64,000 nucleotides of DNA. Origin: Odontesthes bonariensis. Its lineage: Eukaryota > Chordata > Actinopteri > Atheriniformes > Atherinopsidae. The position numbers and the translations under genes were made by a program. The stretch is from the NCBI RefSeq assembly GCF_027942865.1, contig NC_134509.1:23928697-23992696 (forward strand), given 5' to 3'. Under the pieces are notes generated by a model that made no database searches, was not told where the DNA came from, and saw nothing but the letters and a program-made list of their open reading frames with translations. Positions 24,360-35,857 of the stretch are shown one piece after another; the first letter of the stretch is position 1, and the number at the start of each line of letters is the position of its first letter.

Positions 24360-27300
24360 ATGTGGAGCCTTCAGAAGCTGCAGTTGATCCTCTACCGTAA
24401 GTTGTTTAAGTCAATGACTACTTACATATGTTACGTAGCCACAAGCTGAACACATTTAGGAAATGGGTGAACGGAAAATCACTCAATGTTATCCGATTTG
24501 GTCATTTCAAAGCCTTTTTCATGTTCTTCTTCTTTCCAGCTCTTCTGAGTTGTGTGACCAGTGCAGCAGGAGTGATCCATGTGTTTGGATATGAGGGCAG
24601 AGATGTTCAGGTTTCCTGCTCCTATGAGTCTGGTTATGAGGATTATGAGAAGTACCTGTGTAAGAACGACTGTGGCGACAGTGATGTTCTTCTTACAACA
24701 TCTGAGAGAAATAAAACCAAATACTCCATCTATGATGACAAGAAGACAAGAATCTTCACAACGACCATCTCTGATCTTCGTTCGAAGGATGCTGGGAAAT
24801 ACTGGTGTGGGGTGACAAGGACTGGAAAGGATATTTACACCGAAGTACAACTAGAAACAACAAAAGGTAATTCATAAAAGTTTCTACAACTCAATTTCTG
24901 ATTTGTTGTTGAGTAAAATTCAAAGGTAAGGGATTAATAAATTACTACATTTGTGTTTGCGATAAATACGAGAGGTGGAAGTGGTATAAAACTAGAACTG
25001 GGACAGGATTTGCACTCTCGCCACAACAGACCACCACACCTCTGCTCTGTTAAGTAGATCATTTTCAACATCTATTACTGCATGTAATGTAGTTGCAAAA
25101 AACACAGACAAAAAAAAACGATAATCACACAAAACACAGTCCTGAGTGAAATTAAAGCAAACATGTTATATTATTTTTGTAAAACTTTCATTTAAGTGAA
25201 GAAGATCCATACAAATGTAGAAAGATGCAGCCTGACATGAGACACTGTTTCACTGTTTGTGAACAGATCCGATGGTCCAGAACCAGACTGTGAAATTACA
25301 CTTGGGACAAATAAAGCTATAACAAAACAGACACGGAAGTGAACTTCCTAGAGTTCAGATGTGTAACATTGTTGTATGTGAAGGAAATATAAACATCAAA
25401 CATAAAGTAGAAATGTCTTTTGTGACACCTTTATTCAGTAGTAGACTAGTCTACTGAGCTAGAACTAGGGAGTGACTGCATCTGGAAGGATGATGGGGGA
25501 TGGCTGTGAGCGTGGCATGGGAGCTCCTGGCTTTAAGCACCGGCCTCGAGAAAAACCCACAATTTATAAGACCATTGATGGGCTTGTTATCGTTGAGGAT
25601 GAGTTCCTTAATTTCCTTGCGGTTAAAATTAAAACGATGACTCAGGACGAACTCGTTCTGATAGCATCAAGCACTTTTGACACCGAGTGGATTGAGTCCT
25701 CCAAAACTACTCTGTTTGAACTCTGCCCTAACACCAAGCTGCGGTGTGTGCAACACAAAGGCATTCAGAAGGACGCCAACAATATCAAAAGCTGCTTAAA
25801 ACTGTTAAATGAATGCGGAGATAAAACTCCTAGATTTGTATCCCACTATCTTGATGAGTTACCACCAGTGACATTTAATAGCCTGGACGTGTCAAGCTTG
25901 CTATCTAAGATGGAGCGGCTGCACAGTGAAGTATCTACGCTGAGACAAGCAGTCTCACTCCAGGCAGATGCTGGCGAGAACCTGCGGGCCATGACTGTGT
26001 CCATAGGCCATCGAGTTAACGCTGTGGAGCGACAGTTGGGAGCAAGCAGTGATGGAGGACAAGACAGCTCGTCGGGGGAGAAGGAGAGGAGGATGGGGTG
26101 CGCTTCTGGCTCTCTACCGAAACCCACCTGTGCTCGTCCGCCTGAATCCCCTCGCACTGGCTTGACCTCGGGCGACGGGGGTGTCTGTGGCAAGGAAGGG
26201 GCGAGGAGTGGGACCACCGCTCGATCATGCCCGACTCCAGAAGGGAATATGGTTAATTCACCAGACTGGAGCGGTGTGGTGAAAAGGGGCCGACCGCGGA
26301 AAAATCATGCTGGGAGACAAATCGCAGTGGGTGCTGGTAAACCCGCACGGAAGACGTCTAAGCCTATTGTTGGCACTGGAACGCAAGGGAATATCAGTGT
26401 GATCCGCACTAAACTGGTAAGTCTTTTTGCTACTAAATTCTCACCGGACCTTAATGCAGAGACCTTGGCTAAATACCTGAGTGGCCAACTGGGGCGTAGC
26501 GTGAACTGTCAACGCATTACCACTGCGGGCAATCGATACAGCTCATTTAAAGTATCTGCGGAATGCAATGAAATTGAGGAAATGTACGATCCAGAACTAT
26601 GGCCGGAGGGCTCTGTTGTGAGGCGTTATTACGAGCCACGCAAAGCGAATGTATTGGGGGCTACCACAGCAAGGCCTCTCTCTGACTCTGGTGTTCTGAG
26701 TGGGGCTGCTGCCACACTGTGTAATTCCACTGCATGAGAGTTGGATCTTACAACTGCCGTGGGCTACGTTTGGGCAACAGCGCAGGCGATAAAGCCCGAC
26801 GTGCTGTGGTTGACAAACTGCTGCAGAGTTGTGACATTTTATGCTTACAAGAAACGTTTTTACCTAAACAGGAATTGGGACAACTAAATTCTTTTAATGC
26901 CAATTTTCATGGCGCAGGCGAGTCTACCAGGGACCTATCAATGGGGATAGTAAGAGGAAGAATTGCAGGGGGTGTGGCCATCATGTGGCATAAAAAGTTG
27001 GACCCCGTCGTTAAGGTCATTAGACTGGATGCTGACTGGTGCATTGCTGTCCAGATAAGAGTGAATAACAAAGACTTTGTCATCCTTAATGTGTACACAC
27101 CATATGAGTCACAGCAAAACGAGGATGAATATTTAAATAGGCTTGCTTTTATTAATTCTTTTATTTCTGTCAGTTCATCCACAAGTGTGTTTATAGTTGG
27201 AGATATGAACGCTGACATATCAGATCAAGGCTCCCTATTTGCAAAGCATATAAGACAATTTTGTAATGAGAATAATCTTGTAATATCCAGCCATGAACTC

Positions 27301-30300
27301 CTTCCTGCAGGAAGTTATTCCTACATTAGTGAGGCCTGGCATTCAACATCATGGCTTGACCACTGCATAAGCACGGCTGATGCACATACTGCAATAACAT
27401 CTATGGAGATTGTGTATGAGGTTACAATGGCTGATCATATCCCTCTGGTTATGGTACTGGACTGTGATAATCTCCCTGAGTTGTCACAAGAAGCGAATAG
27501 TGTTTCTCATGCTAGGCTGGACTGGACTAAGCTCACAAGAGAAGATGTGTTTTTGTACTCTGAGAAAACTGATATTTTTTTAAAGCACACATTCTTATCC
27601 AGGAATGCAATCCTGTGTTCTAATGTAAACTGTAATGATAGCTCACATAGAGAAGACTTGTGTAGTATGTATAATTCCATTACTAGAGCACTGTATGAAG
27701 CCAGTAGGCCTTTCTTTACTTGTTCTAATAAAAGACAGAACAGTAAGCCAGGGTGGAATAAGTATGTGAGTGCATTTCATGCAGAAGCCAAAAATGCATA
27801 CAAGGCCTGGGTTCTGGCAGGTAGGCCCAGACACGGGCCGGCCTTGGACCACAAAAAGTACACTAATGCGAGGTATAAATATGCAATTAGATATATCAGT
27901 AAGCATGAGCAAGCAATGAGAGCAGACGCTATGGCTGAGAAACTTCTTGGTAAAGACGTCAATGGTTTCTGGAAGGAGGTGAAGAATATAAACCGGGTCA
28001 ATACACCACTGCCATGTTCCATTGAAGGGGTGTCTGGGGCCAGCAATATAGCGGAGTTGTGGAAGCAACACTACTCTGAACTATTTAACTGTGTTAAAAG
28101 TGATGTATACATGGTTGACAATATTGCTAATAGTGACACTGTGGGAATTACATGTAGGGAGGTCCAGCATGCTATCACACAGCTAGCTGATAACAAAGCT
28201 AGTGGTCAGGATATGATCACTGCTGAGCACCTCAAGCTTGCTAGCCCAAGAGTTGCAACTCTTCTAGCAATATGCTTTACAGGGCTCATGATTCATGGTA
28301 TTTTGCCTCATACTATGTTGTCTGTTACACTGGTGCCTGTTATTAAGGACAAGGCGGGCAAGGTGGGGAGCTTGGATAACTATAGGCCTATTGCACTAGC
28401 CAGTGTGTTATCCAAGGTCCTGGAAAGAATTTTGCTTGATAGACTTGATAGCTCTATTAGTACTACAGATAATCAGTTTGGCTTTAAGCCGAAGCATGGC
28501 ACTGATCAATGTATTTTTGCTCTTAAGGAGATGGTGGAGATGTACAGAACACAGAATTCCTCCATTTTAATTTGTTTTATTGATGCGTCTAAGGCATTTG
28601 ACAGAATAAATCATTTTAAATTGTTTTTAAAACTCAGACAGAGGGGTGTCCCCAACAGTATAATTAGGATCCTGTCATACTGGTATGCCAACCAGACCAT
28701 GCAGGTCAAATGGGGGGAGGTGCTCTCTACACCGTTTGGGGTGGGAAATGGGGTCAGACAGGGTGGATTACTCTCTCCCGCTCTTTTTAATATTTATATG
28801 AATGACCTGTCTGAGCAACTGAGGGCCTGTAGGACAGGATGCATGGTTGGGAATGCACTGCTAAACCATCTCATGTATGCCGATGATCTAGCCATCTTCT
28901 CCCCCAGCAGTGCTGGGCTGCAAGAAATGCTACACGTTTGTTCCAATTATGGATTGACTTTTAATGTTAAATACAACTGCAAGAAAAGTGTTGTACTTAT
29001 ATGTAAAAGTAAGGGGGACAAGGATCTCACTTTTCCTTCTTTTTATCTGGCAGGGCAGGTTTTACCTGTAAATAACAAAACAAAGTACTTGGGACATATA
29101 ATTACTGACCAAATGTGCGATGATGATGACATCTTCAGGCAGCGCCGCATGTTATATGCACAAGCTAACATGCTGGTTAGGAAGTTTCACTGGTGCACTG
29201 ATAATGTTAAAATTAGCCTGTTCAAGGCATACTGCACCCCCCTGTATACTGCCCCCCTGTGGGCTAAGTATAAAAAGGGTAGCCTGCAGAAACTTCAAGT
29301 CGCATATAATGATGGGCTGCGCATTCTGCTTAAGAAGCCCAGGTGGAGCAGTGCAAGCGAATTGTTTTGTGGTGTTGGGGTCAACACATTCCATGCATTG
29401 TTGAGGATTTTAATGTATAGTTTTATCTGTAGATTGGATGGTTCATGGAATCAAATTATTAGGCTCCTGTCAAATCCTGCGCTTAGTGCGGTGCGATACC
29501 AGTCATATATGTGGAAACACTGGTACAAGTGTCTTTTATAAGTGTGTTTCTGTTTGTCTTTATGTATTGTCTATGTACTGTGTTTTAATTTTTGAAAATG
29601 GACCCCGAGTCTGGAAATAAAGTTGATGATGATGATGATGATGATATTCAGCTGTAACATCTTCTGTGTGTGTTTATTTTCTGAACAGACAGCTGCTGTG
29701 AAGATGTGATTAAACTCCAAGGTTACGAGGAAGGTTCAATGTCCATCAGTTGTCCCTATGAGTCTCAGTATACCGACAACCTGAAGTACATCTGCAGAGG
29801 AAACCAGCCCTCCACATGTCTGCAGCAGGCAGTAATCACCTCTGACAACACACGAAAAAGACGATTCAGGCTCACTGATGACAACGTGTCAAGATTCACA
29901 GTGAACATTAGCAGTCTGACTCTAGAAGATTCTGGGTTGTACCTTTGTGGTGTTCACAGAAACACAGGACTGGATGATTTCTCTGCTGTACACCTGGAAG
30001 TCAGAGGTGAGAGGTCATAATTACACATCACAGTATGCAAATGAGCTAAAAGAACAAAGAGCTTCGTGTGAAATTTTTATCCAGACATTCGTTATCTCTC
30101 TGAATATTTCAGTTTTAGTAATAGATAATTTCCCTGTCTATCAGAATGGTGCTGTGTGAAGTCAGAGGCCATGAGCGGCATTGTGGGACATCCAGTAACT
30201 TTGCAGTGTCCCTATCCACCTCAACACCAGAAAAACAGGAAGTTCCTCTGTAAAGGAGACCAACGCAACAACTGCACAGACATGACGAGTCAAAGCAGGT

Positions 30301-33156
30301 TCACACTGCACAATGCCTCCTCCAACTCTTTCTCAGTGACCATCGCAGAGCTGGAAGCAGGTGATGCTGGAACGTACTGGTGTGGCTCAGACTCACAGTG
30401 GAGTTTTGGAAACTACACCAAGATTCACTTGGGTAAGATCAACAGAGATGTCCCTGAGAATAGTATCAAAAAGCAACAGCTACTATGATGTACTAGTAAT
30501 AGCTCATGCCACTTTGTTCAGTAGCATTAGAAAAACAATGAAAATCATGCCTGTGGACACAAATCGACAGATTATATACTTGACTATTTCACTTTTTGCC
30601 ATGAGCCTGCATGTCACATATTGTACTGAGGATTTCAGACACACCCACATCTTAAAGACAAAAGTATGTGATTTGAGTAAAAGGGGGACCTGTGCCCCTG
30701 ACTGAATTATTCACAAGATGCAACATACTGACATTTGGCCTCCCTTTAGTTTTAGCATTTCCAGTTGTGTAGTCTAAATGCTAACCCCTGATGTATAATG
30801 TTTACTCTTATCACCAGCATAGTTCTGTATGTAATTTGTACTTTTACGGATTTTGTCAAATGCTAAATGACGGAACAAGTTGAAAGTTTGACCTGATGAT
30901 AACACCAAATGAAATGCTAAGAGATCACAAGAGTTATCTTCTTAATCTGAGGCAAAATGTCGTGCCTGTTCCACACAGAAAAAAAAATCCCTTCTGGCTG
31001 CCCCAGGTGACAGTCGGTGGATCATCCTCTGATGATCAACAACATCAGAATCTCTCATGTCAAAGAGTCTCCCAGCTGCTGACACGTTTCAGACTGAACC
31101 AACGAAGCAGACAAACACTGCTGACAGTAAAAATGATGAGCTGTACTTACAGTCTTCTTCTTTGACAGTTTATCAGCAGCAGACCAGCACTGTGGGAACA
31201 GCAGGTATTACCAATTCATCACATTTTCCTGGCAAACCTATTACAGGTACAGGTACAGTATATATGTGTGTGCACGTAGGAATAGTCAAGGGATTTTTTT
31301 TAGCTGTTGATTTATGGCGACATTTGGAGTTTGTCCTTCGGGAGGTTATTGTTGGTAAAGACAATCAAAAGTGTGACAGCTATCAGTTTGCAGTAAAGAT
31401 ACACAATTAGTTATTTTAACACAAGCACTACACTAAAGTACAAAACTGGAGTAGTCGCATTTAGTTTTGCTATTCTTGATCGTTTATCCTTATTTTTCCA
31501 GCTTACTTTACTCACTAAAGATTTCACACAAATAAAAGAACTGAGTAAGAGATGTGTAAGCTGTATGTTAAAGTAGTTTACAAACTCTTGGATGATTAAT
31601 ATAAAAACATTTGATATTTAAAGGTTTTGGGCTGTTTAAAAAGCAAAGCAAACATATCTGAGACTATTCACTCACTTTTTTAAAAATAAAGTTTATGTAG
31701 TGGGACTTCATCGTCATCACCTACAAAGGGAAAATATTATAAGTCTCACTGGATGTAGAGTCACAGGTTCCCGAGTGCTTTTAATACTTGATTAAATACT
31801 TTTACATAAGAAACATCTTTATTGAAAGATTTGTACTTTTGCCTTGTTGCATTAATACTTTTTACCTAAGAGAAGCCGCTAAATACTTCTTCCACCTCGA
31901 ACAAACTTGAACTTGTGGCCTTGGTAGTTAAATAGTGGCATGCTGTTTCAGGAAGTGAAGTCTGTGGTTTCATTCTTTTTTTCATTTCCAATATAGGTCT
32001 CTATGTTGTGTCTGTTGTATCTGCTTTGCTGCTGCTGCTGATAGTGACATGCGTCCTGGTCAAAGTTTATAAGCGCAAATGTTACAGAGTGAGAGGTATG
32101 TTTCATGCATAAAGCTGTTCAGTTATGAATACTGGCAAACAGGTGCATGCAAACAAATGTGTTTGTTCTTATGCTTTATGTTTCCAGAAACTGAAGACAC
32201 TGGAAACAGAAGTGAACCCAAAGCAGTGGACACACAGGTAGTGACAGGTTCAGCGGTTGTGATAAAACTGCTGTGATAAAAAGACGATGGTGTGTTTTTA
32301 TATAAAAGACAGAGGCTGGTACAACTGAAGAGACCCCTAAATGTCCTTAGGAAGTTCCACTGCAATCTGTCTCTATTTAGACTGAGTTGGTCAGACTCAA
32401 GTCTGCTGTATTTATATATATTCTTTAAACAGAGGGGGGCTTCACTCTCTATCTTCAAATCTTTCTTCCTGTTGTCTGAGAAAACTTCCTTTGCCGACAC
32501 TTCTTCTGCCACTTGTTTCCAGTCCTTTGATGGTAATCTTACACCAGAGTTTCTTACCAGAGTAAAACTTGAACGTTGTTCAACACCTTGAAGTGCTGTT
32601 GTTGTTGAGAACATGTTTTTGCATGAGGCACAGCTTAATCTATGAACACACAGAGCTTTTAGTGTGGCTGCAGTGTTAGCTGAGGTGGTGGGAGGAAATC
32701 ATTACATTTCTAAAACAAGTTCAGTTCTATAAGTTAATTTTATTAGAAAAATGAAACCTCAAACCAAATGTTACAGCTGTCAATAGAGCTGTCAATGTGA
32801 GCAGTATGTCATGCTCCAGAGCAAAAAACATTACCAGAAGCAATGACCATGATGATCTGTGGCTACAGTGGCAAAAAATAATGTAGTTATTGAAATAATT
32901 CAGAATATGAACCAGTCAAACTGCAGCATGTGTTTGTGATTAGTATGTGAAGTTGCTCTTTTCTTTGTTGCTTCTATTTTAGATTTATGAAAATAAAGAT
33001 GCTGTTGAAATGCACTCAAAGAGGAACACCTCCAAACAGCAGAGCGTCTGTTACCAATCTGACAACGACAGTGAGGACCAACCGGACTATGAAAACTTCA
33101 CTGCTGACGCGGGAAACTACTCTAATCAGATCTACAGCAACGTCAATAGGATATGA
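24360..33156 (+). CDS. gene A: CD300/CMRF35-like (pIgR-like) receptor, three Ig domains, intact
   Basis: Eight exons join in frame to 456 residues: 24360-24396 (leader), 24540-24866 (D1), 29689-30006 (D2), 30145-30432 (D3), 31169-31246 (stalk), 31997-32095 (TM), 32188-32237 and 32983-33156 (tail, TGA 33154-33156). D1, D2 and D3 (about residues 13-121, 122-227, 228-323) are V-type Ig folds with CD300/pIgR hallmarks: V-S-C-S-Y ... Y-L-C-K ... D-A-G-K-Y-W-C-G in D1, I-S-C-P-Y ... Y-I-C-R ... D-S-G-L-Y-L-C-G in D2, L-Q-C-P-Y ... F-L-C-K ... D-A-G-T-Y-W-C-G in D3. D2 and D3 each begin with a Cys-Cys pair. N-glycosylation sequons occur in all three. The TM (about 350-372) has no charged residue, so ITAM-adaptor pairing is unlikely. 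The tail has five tyrosines, four as Y-x-N. All Ig exons are phase 1-1. A LINE lies in the D1-D2 intron. Likely a leukocyte or epithelial surface receptor; the ligand is unknown. Splice sites were set by eye, and a missed optional stalk exon is possible. Confidence 0.88.
25490..26737 (+). CDS. LINE ORF1 protein (nucleic-acid-binding, predicted)
   Basis: About 415 residues from ATG 25490. An in-frame GTG lies 18 bases upstream, but the ATG is preferred. A leucine/heptad-rich segment near 25895-26040 (L-L-S-K-M-E-R-L-H-S-E-V) looks like a coiled coil. A basic K-R-G-R-P-R-K stretch near 26281-26303 resembles an AT-hook. The C-terminal 100 residues (T-K-F-S-P-D-L-N-A-E-T-L ... L-W-P-E-G-S-V-V-R-R-Y-Y) resemble the C-terminal domain found in ORF1 of some animal LINEs. 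No zinc knuckle was seen. It overlaps ORF2 by four bases (ATGA), suggesting coupled termination-reinitiation. Confidence 0.8.
   Translation: MMGDGCERGMGAPGFKHRPREKPTIYKTIDGLVIVEDEFLNFLAVKIKTMTQDELVLIASSTFDTEWIESSKTTLFELCPNTKLRCVQHKGIQKDANNIKSCLKLLNECGDKTPRFVSHYLDELPPVTFNSLDVSSLLSKMERLHSEVSTLRQAVSLQADAGENLRAMTVSIGHRVNAVERQLGASSDGGQDSSSGEKERRMGCASGSLPKPTCARPPESPRTGLTSGDGGVCGKEGARSGTTARSCPTPEGNMVNSPDWSGVVKRGRPRKNHAGRQIAVGAGKPARKTSKPIVGTGTQGNISVIRTKLVSLFATKFSPDLNAETLAKYLSGQLGRSVNCQRITTAGNRYSSFKVSAECNEIEEMYDPELWPEGSVVRRYYEPRKANVLGATTARPLSDSGVLSGAAATLCNSTA
26734..29541 (+). CDS. LINE ORF2: apurinic endonuclease plus reverse transcriptase
   Basis: 935 codons without interruption. The N-terminus is an APE-type endonuclease: S-Y-N-C-R-G-L near the start, L-C-L-Q-E-T (catalytic Glu), V-G-D-M-N-A-D, and A-D-H-I-P-L (catalytic Asp-His). 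The central reverse transcriptase has Y-R-P-I-A-L, C-F-I-D-A-S-K-A-F-D (motif A), G-V-R-Q-G-G-L-L-S-P and L-M-Y-A-D-D-L (motif C, catalytic Asp pair). The C-terminus is shorter than in LINEs with an RNase H, and I see no RNase H. All catalytic residues I can check are present, so the protein may be functional; recent insertion is likely. Confidence 0.93.
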   Translation: MRVGSYNCRGLRLGNSAGDKARRAVVDKLLQSCDILCLQETFLPKQELGQLNSFNANFHGAGESTRDLSMGIVRGRIAGGVAIMWHKKLDPVVKVIRLDADWCIAVQIRVNNKDFVILNVYTPYESQQNEDEYLNRLAFINSFISVSSSTSVFIVGDMNADISDQGSLFAKHIRQFCNENNLVISSHELLPAGSYSYISEAWHSTSWLDHCISTADAHTAITSMEIVYEVTMADHIPLVMVLDCDNLPELSQEANSVSHARLDWTKLTREDVFLYSEKTDIFLKHTFLSRNAILCSNVNCNDSSHREDLCSMYNSITRALYEASRPFFTCSNKRQNSKPGWNKYVSAFHAEAKNAYKAWVLAGRPRHGPALDHKKYTNARYKYAIRYISKHEQAMRADAMAEKLLGKDVNGFWKEVKNINRVNTPLPCSIEGVSGASNIAELWKQHYSELFNCVKSDVYMVDNIANSDTVGITCREVQHAITQLADNKASGQDMITAEHLKLASPRVATLLAICFTGLMIHGILPHTMLSVTLVPVIKDKAGKVGSLDNYRPIALASVLSKVLERILLDRLDSSISTTDNQFGFKPKHGTDQCIFALKEMVEMYRTQNSSILICFIDASKAFDRINHFKLFLKLRQRGVPNSIIRILSYWYANQTMQVKWGEVLSTPFGVGNGVRQGGLLSPALFNIYMNDLSEQLRACRTGCMVGNALLNHLMYADDLAIFSPSSAGLQEMLHVCSNYGLTFNVKYNCKKSVVLICKSKGDKDLTFPSFYLAGQVLPVNNKTKYLGHIITDQMCDDDDIFRQRRMLYAQANMLVRKFHWCTDNVKISLFKAYCTPLYTAPLWAKYKKGSLQKLQVAYNDGLRILLKKPRWSSASELFCGVGVNTFHALLRILMYSFICRLDGSWNQIIRLLSNPALSAVRYQSYMWKHWYKCLL

Positions 33157-35478
33157 AAAGTGTGCACAGACACAGGGTCTTATTTATACCCAGATGATTA
33201 CATCCATGTGCAACTGAACCTTTTTTTTTATCACCCTCTTCAAAATATTGTTGGTCCAGACTTGTCTTTTTCATTATGTTGTTAGTATACTATTACAGTA
33301 CCTTGAGATGTTTGCTTTTCAATTTCAATAATTTGCATTGCTTAGTGTGTAAAATGAACTGTCTGCGGCCATATATTAAAATTGCAGATAATTAAAAACA
33401 GGTACAAAGAAATATAAGTTGCCTGCGTACTTATGCTGCAGAAAAAGTGAATGAAAAAAATAAACTAAAATAAAACATTTTTGTGAGTTCAGTAATCATT
33501 CAGTATTTGATTGGACTTTCTAAATAGGACAGAAATTGAAAAGAAAAGAAAAGAAACGCTCCTCACATCTTAGTCCCTCCTGTGATGAGGAAGTGTTGAG
33601 GAAGAACGGTCAAGAGTATTTAACAAGCATGAGACATTCTTGCGCTGGTGTCAGCACCTTGAACAGAGGTTGATTAAATATGACATCTGACACAGCTTGT
33701 AATGATGTATTTTGTCTAATTAAGCCAGAGTAGGGCAATGAATTTCAGCAATCTTCAAAGAGAGATAGAAATAAAAGAAGATAACAACAAGGTGATTATC
33801 AGTATTGTACTTCAGATCAATGCATCCTGTAAACAAAGTTTATGCCCTCAGTTGATCTGACTGTAAGTTGGAGCTGTACTTTTCTTCAGAGGAGGCTTGA
33901 CACTCAGAGCCTAACAAATGTCTCTTCTCTGCTTTGTGCACCACGCTGAGCCTTCAGCTGGTGCTGTTTCCATGTTACACTCAATGCATTACACACTCAT
34001 TATGCTGCAGAATATTAAAGAGCTTAAATCTTCATATATACAGGATCAGCAGATACAGTATTTTGTCTTCACTGCAGTCACGGCAGATTATAGAGCACAC
34101 CAGATATCAATGTGCAGACATGCAGTATAAGTGGTCAAATACAGTATTACTTAGAGGACAAATACATTTTAACTGTTTGGTTACACATTCCTGAATCACT
34201 CAGGAGTTAGTTGTTCCACTCTCTCGTAAACTGTTTCAACAAGGCTTCACAGCATTTTCTGAAACTCCCACAAAATGTGACCTATTGAAAGTGTTCCTGA
34301 TGGGCTTCCCGGGTTCTGTGCTCCTTGGGGGCTGTTGGTGGCCTGGGTCTGGGGGCCCTCTCGGCCTGCTTCTGATTGCTGGGGGGGGGGGGGGGGATTG
34401 TGACACTATACACTGATATTTAAGCATAGTTATTATGTGGGACCATCTATGTGTATTGCATGTTCATGCACACACACACTCACACTCACACACACACATT
34501 CATTAGCCCAGTAGCATGCTCACTATGCTCACTAAGCAGTTGTTGTGCTGTCCTGTGGTTTAAGGTCACCTGTGTATTATATGAGATTGCTGCTGCTTGT
34601 GTTTTTTTTGTTTGTGTGTTTGTTCTCTGCTTGTCTGCTTACAGGTGCTCCTGGTGCTTCTAAGGTTGGATTCCCCACAAAAGCCGTGAATCGTCTTCAG
34701 TTTTGTTTTTACAGGTGTAGCAGCTGGTTGTCGGATTTTTCATTGTTTTTTATGTTTGTCTCTTCATGTTTCTGTTCTTTTTTTCTCTTCTTCGCTTTCC
34801 CTCTCTCTCTGTCTCTTATCATATCATGTTAAATATTGTAACAAAAAATTATAAATAAAAATGAGGAGTTGATGGGCGTCAAGGGGAGCTTTACATTCAT
34901 AAAGCTTCCCTTGGTATAGCAAATGTGTTTAGCATAAAAGGTATTCAGATTACAATTCTGCTGCCATAATGCTGGACAGGACAAGGGGAAAAAAAAAAAT
35001 TGGATTTAAACATACAAATCTATGTTTGAAATTCATTTACATTTTCCAAAAATATACAAATGTGTACTGTATGAAGACTTGAGTAGTATACCAGTTGAAA
35101 TAATAAGCATGCAAAAAAACAAAACATACTGAAAGACATGAAATGCATATTTATTTCAAAACTTTACTTTTGGAAACAAATAGTGCTTATTTGAAGGAGT
35201 AAAGCCTTTTAATTGGTTTTAGGTAAGAATTTTGCTTCAAAATTGTGCACTCTTCTGGATGTTGTTTCTGATATAGATTAATGTAGCTGTACAGAAATTT
35301 TCTTCAAGAAAATCCCACACAATTGAAAAGAAAAAATTAAATATAACTATAATTCCCATGAATAATAATGGAGGTCAAGAACATTGTGCGTCACTTCAGC
35401 ATTATAACTAAGAATAACGTTCGTGTGAGCAAGCATATTAATCAAAATTTAATACAGTAATACTATAATGAAATAAAT
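33157..35478. other. gene A 3' UTR and intergenic DNA before the DIRS element
   Basis: AATAAA hexamers near 33460-33475 are possible polyadenylation signals for gene A. A G-run lies at 34381-34396 and CA-rich repeats at about 34470-34498. About 34290-34860 looks like an old interspersed repeat (C/T-rich, ending in an A-rich ATAAATAAAAATG stretch), but I could not place it in a family. No exon found. Confidence 0.45.
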
Positions 35479-35519
35479 CGAAAGTTACGTATGTAACTAC
35501 GGTTCTATGAATCCTGGAT

Positions 35520-35665
35520 GACCGCCAGAGGCGGTGCTTTCAAGCACTGGATGATACATCTTGCGCATGCGCAGGTCGAGTGTTAATACCAACAACGTCA
35601 CTCGTGACCCCCTGCTGACCCCGGAGAGCCTATATACTTCCGGCAACATCAGCAGGTCAGTCCTT
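35520..35665 (+). repeat. DIRS inverted terminal repeat, left
   Basis: Reverse-complement match to 41065-41210 over 146 bases by eye, starting GACCGCCAGAGGCGG. Confidence 0.93.
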
Positions 35666-35710
35666 ACAGAATCTTCTCGCGAGTATACGAGGATTCCGAG
35701 TGACAGAATG

Positions 35711-35813
35711 CTCTGGCGGTCATCCAGGATTCATAGAACCGTAGTTACATACGTAACTTTCGTTCTATTTCATCCTTACTGACCGCCAGAGGCGGTGCTT
35801 TCAAGCACTGGAT
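35711..35813 (-). repeat. DIRS internal complementary region
   Basis: The first half (35711-35760, CTGGCGGTCATCCAGGATTC onward) is the reverse complement of the element's left end (35479 onward). The second half (35761-35813, TTCTATTTCATCC onward) is the reverse complement of its right end. Both ends are thus represented back to back, the arrangement used by DIRS elements to circularise and complete single-stranded intermediates. Confidence 0.93.
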
Positions 35814-35857
35814 GACTAATACCAGAAAAGTCACGAGGAATCCAGCACCTACTCACT

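Larger units (their letters stand above)
25439..29644 (+). mobile_element. non-LTR retrotransposon (LINE), apparently intact, in the D1-D2 intron of gene A
   Basis: A 4.2-kb insertion flanked by the 7-bp duplication TATTCAG (25432-25438 and 29645-29651). The homologous intron of gene D, near 57560-57575, has the uninterrupted site. It contains two intact ORFs (25490-26737 and 26734-29541), a short 3' UTR with AATAAA near 29616 and a (GAT)n tail at about 29624-29644. The 5' leader before ORF1 is only about 50 bases, so slight 5' truncation cannot be excluded. The clade is uncertain: an APE-type LINE outside the L2 group seen elsewhere in the window. Confidence 0.92.

Noticed and set aside
24979-25060. 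Possible tRNA-derived segment in gene A intron
   Set aside because: No cloverleaf or intact A and B boxes could be drawn by eye.
34290-34860. Possible LINE or LTR 3' region
   Set aside because: Composition suggests a repeat, but I could not find ends or coding remnants to support a class.
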